DNA of 64,000 nucleotides from Volvox africanus (lineage: Eukaryota; Chlorophyta; Chlorophyceae; Chlamydomonadales; Volvocaceae), in contig BSDZ01000021.1 of assembly GCA_030268105.1 (NCBI GenBank), forward strand, positions 1,984,001-2,048,000, in the 5' to 3' direction. The first letter of the stretch is position 1, and the number at the start of each line of letters is the position of its first letter. Under the pieces are notes generated by a model, which did no database searches, had not been told where the DNA came from, and saw only the letters and a program-made list of their open reading frames with translations. Below, piece by piece: positions 57,897 through 64,000 of this stretch. Made by a program: the position numbers and the translations under genes.

Positions 57897-59501
57897 CTTC
57901 AATGCCGTGTCCCGCACGGTCCCAGCATTTGCTTGGTTCAGCACCCTCCGAGAGACCCACCACCGCCGCGCGAAGGTGGGTCGAATGTAATTGCAGTCGG
58001 GGTCTGAGACACTGGGGAACCTCACCATGCAGTCAGCATGCATCCGCCTGCCTTCGGGGTGACGTAGCAGAATGGAAAGGATAGGCAAACAGGGGTGGCG
58101 GAGGGGTTCGCCGATAGGTCCTGTGATAAGGCGGCATTTAAACTGGACTCCTGCCCTGAGGCTTCGTTGTTATGCTAGCTAATGGCTTGCAGCGGGACTG
58201 GACCCCGCCTGAATTGATGACCGAAGCAGGTGTTCGGGTAATTACATGTGCCCGTGCCTCAGACGAGGCAATTTGGTACTGGCGCCGGTGCAGGCTGCTT
58301 TGCTTCTTTATGACCCCAAAATCTCCGGCTCTTACTCCCATGCCTGGAGCACTGTCCAAAGCGTCAGGCTATCGCTCTCGCCCATGGTAGCACCTATGCG
58401 CCGCTGACTTGCGTGTTGGGCTGCTGCTTGACGCTCTTAACGCCGAGGCCCGTTGTCGCTTATATTTACAAGCGCAGGAGAGCGGAGGAAGCTGCAAGCG
58501 CTGCGGTCTTCCGGGGGCAGCAGCTTATGTCAGAACTAGAGGCGGAGTTACGGGAGCTTGAGGGTGGTGAGCGCGGACGCAGCAGGACCGACCTGCGCGT
58601 GAGCTTCACTGACAGGGGCAGTGATGTTATGGGGGTAGGGGCAGGCACAGCGACCTCAGTGGGCCTCTGGGAACCTGGCAGTCCGCGGAGCGGCACGTCA
58701 ATGACGTTCACCGCAAACGGAGTTCTGGGCGATGGTGGAAACGATGAGGATGCTGACCATTTGGCGTCCAGCGCCACCGTTGCCACCGCGGGGTACCCGC
58801 ACGTGGAATTCCTATTGGATTGGTCAGCCCAACTACAGGGGGTACTTGCCAAGATGGATGCCCTGCAGACTGGTTACCAAGCCGTAGCTGCGGCGGCTGC
58901 CACAGCGACGCGGCGACCAGGCAGCGGCAATGCGGCATCTGCTGGGCTTGGAGCTAGGGTTAACAGTCCCGGAAGCGGCGGCACATGCGCTTCGACGGCC
59001 GCAGTAGCTGGGTGGGGGACAGGAAATCCAAGTGGTGCCTCGATGACTTCTAGGCCTGGGAGTGCAAGGCTTCGGCTAGAACCCCTGCCTCGGGGACCTT
59101 GCTTATTGTCTAGTGGTTTGACAGGACAGGAGGCTGCTACCGGGCTGGCAAGGATTCCGTCACCGTCTTTGCCTTCATCTTCGGTGTCAGCCATGGCAGA
59201 CCCGGCGCTGGCGGTTGTCGCGGGACTTGAAGGAAGCGGCCAGGGCCGTAGATCACGCAGTCGAGTGAGGGGATTGAGGGGGACTGCAGAAGGAGGTGAA
59301 GTATGTGCGCCGGCTCTAAAGCAGGGCTCCGTTACTGACAACAGAGACGACACTCGCAACAGCAGCTGTGAGCGTGAGGCTGCTGAATCCGGGGCTGGTC
59401 CGATGGCTTGCGCAGGGCACCGCATAAGGCAACTAAGGGAGCTCCAGCGGCAGGGCGCTGGCGGCACCATCACGGGTGGCGCTACTGGTGGCGGGCTTTG
59501 A
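57897..59501 (+). CDS. Unknown low-complexity protein, C-terminal exons (possibly same gene as 56336-57628)
   Basis: The long last exon (about 58480-59501) encodes about 340 residues: a helix VFRGQQLMSELEAELRELEG, a Gly/Ser/Thr-rich middle, a conserved-looking helix HVEFLLDWSAQLQGVLAKMD, and a Ser/Gly/Arg-rich tail ending GGATGGGL with TGA at 59499-59501. Upstream exon candidates are 57897-57973, 58191-58241 (RDWTPPELMTEAGVR) and 58288-58389 (PKSPALTPMPGALSKASG); the last two and the long exon keep phase. The protein is not recognised. It may be a separate gene or the 3' part of the preceding locus. Confidence 0.45.
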
Positions 59502-60223
59502 GTATGACTGGGCATGGCTCCGGTAGAGGAGGGCAAGGCTAGTTGAGCAGGCGCGTCATAGATCGAGATAAGGGGTGTAACAGATAGGCGCCTAAAGCGG
59601 GCCATAGAATGCTCCTGTACCTTACCTAGCTGTCTAATTCCTTGCTGGCTGCTGGCCAGCCGGATCGCCAGATTGTTTAACAGTCAACAGAGACGCCAGC
59701 GACCAAGAGCATCACCGAAAAGCCCTGGGTGCCTCTCCCTCGATCAGTAGCGCGTACCACGTCACTTCTTTGACTGAGGGGCAAGAAGCTGACCCTATCC
59801 GACCATTAGTGTGTGCGCCCCAACTTCAAAAGCATTGGGGTGCTCACGACTCGATTCAATATGAGGCATCTGGAAATCATGATGGCGAGGAGCGGCTAGG
59901 CGAGGTGAGGAACAGTTCTGTTTCCTTTGGGTTGAAAATCATCTGCCGCCTAGGTGCAAGGAAAGGTTGGCGCAAGAACCTGTTCAGCCGGCCCGAGCGA
60001 GATAAAGGCGAAACACAACTCCACAAGGGTTCAGATCTATAATAGATTCCATCCAGTATAACCGTGTTTACTATATTGTGTTACTGGCGGTAATGGCGCG
60101 ATTGCAGCAAGGCCCCCTACTGCTGTAAGGGCATGCGCTGTTTGCACGGACAAAAGATGGGGAGAAGGATGGATGTCGATTGTGGAACGGACATCCTCAC
60201 AAGAAGCTTTCAGAGCTTATGGG
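59502..60223. other. 3' region, no gene seen
   Basis: Probable 3' UTR of the plus-strand gene. The ORF at 59770-60042 has no recognisable content. Downstream exons of the minus-strand secreted protein could lie here, but no convincing pair of splice sites was found. Confidence 0.4.
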
Positions 60224-60559
60224 TCAGATCAACGCAGTACAATTTGCGTCTTGAATTGTGGGACAGCTAACCTCGAGTTCAGCGGGTGGGAACGGCGGTG
60301 GTGGCCTTGGAGGGCGGGGCGGGCGTGGGAACGGCGGGCCAGGGATACGAGGAGCAGGGTGGAAGGGACTCGGATATAGAGGGTAGTCGGGTGGGGTAGG
60401 TGTATCTGGTGACATTGGTGGTGGTGGTCGCCGGCGCGTAACTAGGACGCGTCGGGATGCTCTAGATTGGAACCGTGTAGATTCGTTCTTAATGGTGGGT
60501 TCTGAAGCGTAGATCGCGGCACAAAACAAGAGGTGAACCAAAAGCGATCGTGCTCGCAT
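60224..60559 (-). CDS. Secreted proline-rich (HRGP-like) protein, 111 residues
   Basis: The minus-strand ORF starts with a good signal peptide (MRARSLLVHLLFCAAIYAS, cleavage likely after the final Ser). A short basic segment follows, with an Asn-Glu-Ser glycosylation sequon, then about 50 residues dominated by Pro with Arg, Phe and Tyr (RRRPPPPMSPDTPTPPDYP ... RPPRPPRPPPPFPP). Such stretches are hydroxylated and glycosylated in volvocine cell-wall and matrix proteins (hydroxyproline-rich glycoproteins, pherophorins, gametolysin/VMP proteases). The frame ends CPTIQDANCTALI. Because pherophorins and VMPs have globular domains on further exons, this may be a first exon (possible donor at GAG|GTTAGC) or a stand-alone small protein. 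Confidence 0.55.
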   Translation of the reverse strand: MRARSLLVHLLFCAAIYASEPTIKNESTRFQSRASRRVLVTRRRPPPPMSPDTPTPPDYPLYPSPFHPAPRIPGPPFPRPPRPPRPPPPFPPAELEVSCPTIQDANCTALI

Positions 60560-61813
60560 CCTCCTTTCTTTCTGTGTCCCTATGAAAAAATGTACCTGAA
60601 TGATTAAATTATTAAATAATCAGAAGGCGGTGGTTTATTCATGCTGGTTTGTTCATGTATCAAGGGCTTCCGCGTCTGACTTCCTGCGGGTGGTGGTACA
60701 CGATGCAAGCGTCTGGCAGTTGCGCGCAAATTCTTGCTTCAGGGAACTAAAGCATGCCGATTGCTTTAGACACAATCTGCAAATAAAATTTTCGGTGCTC
60801 TTACGAGCAACACCATCGGTGAGGCTGTCATGTCGAGAAGCTTGATGGATCAAGGGTGAATTGACAAAACCGGCAGGCTCCCCAAACCGACGATTTCACT
60901 GTATTTGGATAGTTGTTAGGATGGACTGAAAGCTAAGTGTAAAATAATTTCTTCAGGAAGTTGTTAAATTCAATCCGTAATTGTTTGATTGCTTGATGAA
61001 CGATGAAGTCTGAGTCATGCAGCAGTTGATCAAGGTACCTGGGAGGTCGAACCTAATCAACTTCCACACCTACGAGTAGGCACTTAGGAAAGATTTAGTA
61101 AGAGTCCTTTGATGCAGCTTTCATAGTCATAAAAGGTTATAACATGTCTCAATCTTCCACTTTTTCATTTCTCTCCGATCTCACTTCCTCTTCCTGTCCT
61201 CTCGTGCGCGGCTGACATGCATAGCGCTGGTGAGAAATCAATCGGTGAAGCTAACACTGCAAAGGTGGTGTGAGAACTTTAGGTTGGACATTGCTGTAAG
61301 CGGCATGCTGGGGTGACGCTTGGAGCAAGGTAGACGGACGGATGTGCAAGGTGCAGCGGCCCCCACCCAAACAAAAGCTCCACGTCCACCATCCACCATG
61401 TTGCTGAGCCCGCACAGCCACACGTTGCTTCATCAACCGCTCTGGCGGCTTCATTGTCGTGCGTGGCCGTCCAGCCTCCCTATTCGCCCTCTGCAGCGCA
61501 TCCTCGTGTTGGCAAGAAACCAACGACCGTCCGATGGCAAGTTGGCTCGTTGCCGCGTGGAGGCCTGAACCGTGTCCTGTTACATCGACAATTGGGTCTT
61601 ATCCAGCAGTCTGGCTATTTACTATCTGGCACTGGTCGATGCGGCCCGCATTATCACAGCGCTATAGCCTCGTCTGGGGGCAGTCATTGTCGGGGCTCAC
61701 TCTCCGCCTTCCTTTCGCGGCCAAACTCACCCGCCTGCCTCTTCCGCCGTTTCCGCTTCGGGCCGTGTATCTAAGTTTTGGTATCATTCTCGCTCTCACT
61801 CACGCTCCTGGCG
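60560..61813. other. Stretch with no intact gene
   Basis: The left part is AT-rich and upstream of the secreted Pro-rich protein. The right part (about 61.3-61.8 kb) has long overlapping ORFs on both strands and the composition of the neighbouring retrotransposon fragment, so it may be its decayed continuation. Confidence 0.4.
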
Positions 61814-63120
61814 TCAGACCGGCAAAGCCGCATGTGCATTGGATTCGGTGCTGCGCCGCTTCGGCCTCAACCCTCTGCCGTGGTGGCCTCCACACCATGG
61901 CCATGGCCACCCGGATGTCGGGATTCCAGGATCTTTACCTGAAGGTTGCATGCATCCCGCTAAGTACAAGTCGTTCGAAAACCCACATATCGTGGATAAG
62001 ATCCGGATTTCCGGCGTCTCCTCGACGGTTCGACGCATCCGGTACCACCAATAGCCCAGTTGCACCAACGCCAGTGTCCGCCGAATGCCAAGGTGGGCCA
62101 TGGCATGGACTCGCCGCATGATGGCCTCCCTGTCTTCGGGCGGCGGGCAGACCCGTGTCGAGCCGTCACTGAGAGCTCTAAGCAGTTGATCCCCCGCCCA
62201 CAGGTACAACGCGGCCCGTCGAAGCACGCGTCGCGCCGGCCGCCCGTCCTCCTCCGTGACCCCCGCCGGCGCCCCACGAAGGAACGCCAGCGTTGACGCA
62301 TCACGCCAGACGTCAGGGTCTTGGCCCTCCGCCAAGGCATTTTCCTGTACCTCAGCAGCCGCCGCTACTGCAGCAGTGGCAATCACCACCGTGAGCCCAG
62401 GCGCCCGCTGTGAGAGCAGGGCGCAGGCCCATGGCGTGGGCAGGTTGTCCGCATCCACCATGGCTGAGTTGTGTGTCATCCCAGCCGCCGCCGATCCCAC
62501 AGCCGCGAGTGCAGCTACAGGAGCCAGCGGGGTCAGGTCGGGTTCCCCCCCCCCTGCGGCAAGGCCGTGAGGTGCCTCGTCGCAGAATACTGCATGTCAT
62601 GGGGCGTGATGAAAGCGCGATGCAGCACCATGCAGAGGGAAAGCGCGACCTGGAAGACCGGCGGCGGAGACGACCGCTCCAGCAGCTCCAGCTCCAGCTC
62701 CAGCATGAAGTCCCGCGACGTCCGTAGCCAGAAGCCCGCCGCCGCTGTGTAGTCAGCGGCGGTGACCTGGCAGGGCGCGTGGATGGGGCCCGCGCGCAGT
62801 GGCGTGCCGGTGACCGCAGGCGGTGGCAAGGCCACCCACGGCCGCCCTGGTAAATCGCACGCCACATACGGCGGGGCAAGGACTGTGCACGCCGCCGCCG
62901 GCATACGACACGACCGGCCGGCAGCAGCGCGGCTAGGTCACGCCCATCAGGCGGGCGCAACTCTGTGACGCAGTGCTGCAAGTGCACCGCGTTGGCGAGG
63001 TTGGTGTAGAGGCAGCTCAAACGGTGAACTGCCGCGCCAGTGACGGCGGCATCCAGGAGCACAGGCAGCCCAAAGAGCCACCCAGCTGCGAGTCCCAGGC
63101 ACCTGCGGCGAGCTGACCGG
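61814..63120 (-). mobile_element. Broken LTR-retrotransposon polyprotein fragment with integrase zinc-binding domain
   Basis: The minus-strand translation 61960-62500 ends with RRVHAMAHLGIRRTLALVQL and GYWWYRMRRTVEE, the H-x3-H-x-G...T...L...WW...M pattern of the integrase H2C2 zinc-binding domain of Ty3/gypsy-type elements; the usual C-x2-C pair does not follow. Just upstream is LYLWAGDQLLRALSDGSTRV, which matches the strand that normally precedes this domain (a display of product, then residues such as CPPPEDREAI). Further 5', two other frames are open (62533-62904 and 62352-63062), so the coding sequence is frameshifted. No LTRs, reverse transcriptase YxDD or RNase H were recognised. The element is therefore a dead fragment. 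Confidence 0.6.
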
Positions 63121-64000
63121 TGAAATGAAGCGCCCAGATTGGCACCAGCCAGTACGTAAGGGATGATGGTTCAAGGAATCTTATTACGTGGATTATTCCT
63201 CAACTGTATGATGTCAGCCAGCTTCCTGCTGTGTGTGTTTCGTCGCTTTCCGGGCTTTCGTTGCAACCAACCGAGCGTGCTTGCCCTTATAACATTTTAT
63301 GCGTTCCATCCGCAGGAACATCAGTTCCTGGGAACCTAGGACTCCGTTGCCCACAAGCGAAAGAGCCGTGGAGATCCGAGCCTGGCCAGGTACTGACGGT
63401 GAGATAGGTACATACAGCGTGTATGAGCACAACGCACGCGAGTCTTTCCCCATTATATTGCTGTCTCTCATCCTTTGTGAGTGAGTTTTAGTGCATATGG
63501 TTTTGCCGCATCATTATGTCGCTATGAACTGTGCTACATGCGTGCTTCGCGGTCCTGTTCATCATGGCACCTACCTGTCCCTCGATCCATAGATATCTGT
63601 CAGCCACCCATACCGAACCAAGCAAATAAATTACGTGTTGTATTACGGTTCGATTATCACCAATGCGTGGGTCGATGCGACTTTACTAGGCGATAAACGA
63701 ACATAATAGATGCATTCCAGCAATTAATATATTCGCTTATATTTCTCTAGTTTGGCGTCATAAAATCTATGCATTGCGACTTGTCGCCTCGCAAAGCAAG
63801 CTGCATCACTAATGCGCCCGCCAAGCGAACGTTCGACTCGGCTGGAGTAACGGGGGCGCAAGGCATGATATTGACATGTTTTGTCACGTAGGAATATTTA
63901 TTATATTATTATATTATTGCTGGCATGAGTAGTGTGCGAGTGTGAGAAGTGCGGAAGTCGCAGTGGTTGATCGGCAACCGAATATCGATATTCGGTCCCT
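63121..64000. other. Right-edge stretch, no confident gene
   Basis: A possible plus-strand exon (63318-63390, after CGCAG and before GTACTGAC) encodes about 24 residues, not recognised. The minus ORF 63214-63471 has a Lys-rich end. Nothing can be assigned. Confidence 0.35.
63977..63996. repeat. 20-bp perfect palindrome
   Basis: ACCGAATATCGATATTCGGT reads the same on both strands. It lies four bases from the window end, so it could be the centre or edge of a longer inverted structure, a transposon end or a protein-binding site. Confidence 0.9.

Noticed and set aside
59770..60042. 90-codon plus ORF
   Set aside because: Lies in the probable 3' UTR of the upstream gene and has no recognisable content.
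63214..63471. 85-codon minus ORF with Lys-rich end
   Set aside because: No recognisable domain and no exon context; too close to the window edge to judge.
1..64000. CRISPR array, bacterial operon or rRNA/tRNA genes
   Set aside because: No regularly spaced repeats, no Shine-Dalgarno-linked ORF strings and no rRNA signature seen; intron structure is eukaryotic. tRNA genes cannot be excluded by eye.

Overview
The window looks like nuclear DNA of a volvocine green alga (Chlamydomonas/Gonium/Eudorina/Volvox group). The reasons are dense GT-AG introns of about 100-600 bp, G-starting donors and CAG acceptors, TGTAA polyadenylation motifs behind stop codons, Gly/Ala/Ser-rich insertions in conserved proteins, and genes for flagellar assembly. 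From memory, IFT172, ODA3/DCC1 and the succinyl-CoA ligase beta gene also lie close together on Chlamydomonas chromosome 17, so the left part is probably conserved synteny. Most ORFs are exons. Gene models here were built by reading splice sites and checking that codon phase is kept across each junction.

Left part (1-12.3 kb): IFT172 (minus, N-terminal part only) is head-to-head with an eight-exon coiled-coil gene (plus) that is most likely ODA3/DCC1, an outer-dynein-arm docking-complex subunit. About 2 kb without a gene follows. Then come two divergently transcribed genes of unknown function (minus 8147-10498; plus 10678-12270). Their C-terminal parts share a short motif block and look like ancient duplicates.

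Middle (13-38.9 kb): a seven-exon mitochondrial succinyl-CoA ligase beta gene (minus) is head-to-head with a giant Furry/MOR2-PAG1/Tao3-type gene (plus). The Furry gene has at least 43 exons over 22 kb and encodes roughly 2,820 residues. Its reading frame can be chained through every junction except one (exon 21 to 22).

Right part (38.9-64 kb): gene density falls. A 4.3 kb stretch without a confident gene contains an AT-rich island with a bacterial-type membrane protein start and a perfect 26-nt hairpin. Then follow a three-exon [2Fe-2S] ferredoxin gene, a heavily decayed giant-virus (NCLDV) major capsid protein pseudogene, a seven-exon YIF1 gene (minus) with a GC-AG intron, a possible LINE remnant, a seven-exon FUN14-domain gene, two unrecognised coding loci, a small secreted proline-rich protein, and a broken LTR-retrotransposon fragment. 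A 20-bp perfect palindrome sits at the very end.

Functionally, the conserved genes are housekeeping or cell-biological: cilium assembly (IFT172, docking complex), TCA cycle (succinyl-CoA ligase), cell morphogenesis (Furry), ER-Golgi traffic (YIF1), electron transfer (ferredoxin) and an organelle membrane protein (FUN14). The most unusual items are the endogenous giant-virus capsid remnant, the unknown divergent gene pair and the AT-rich foreign-looking island.
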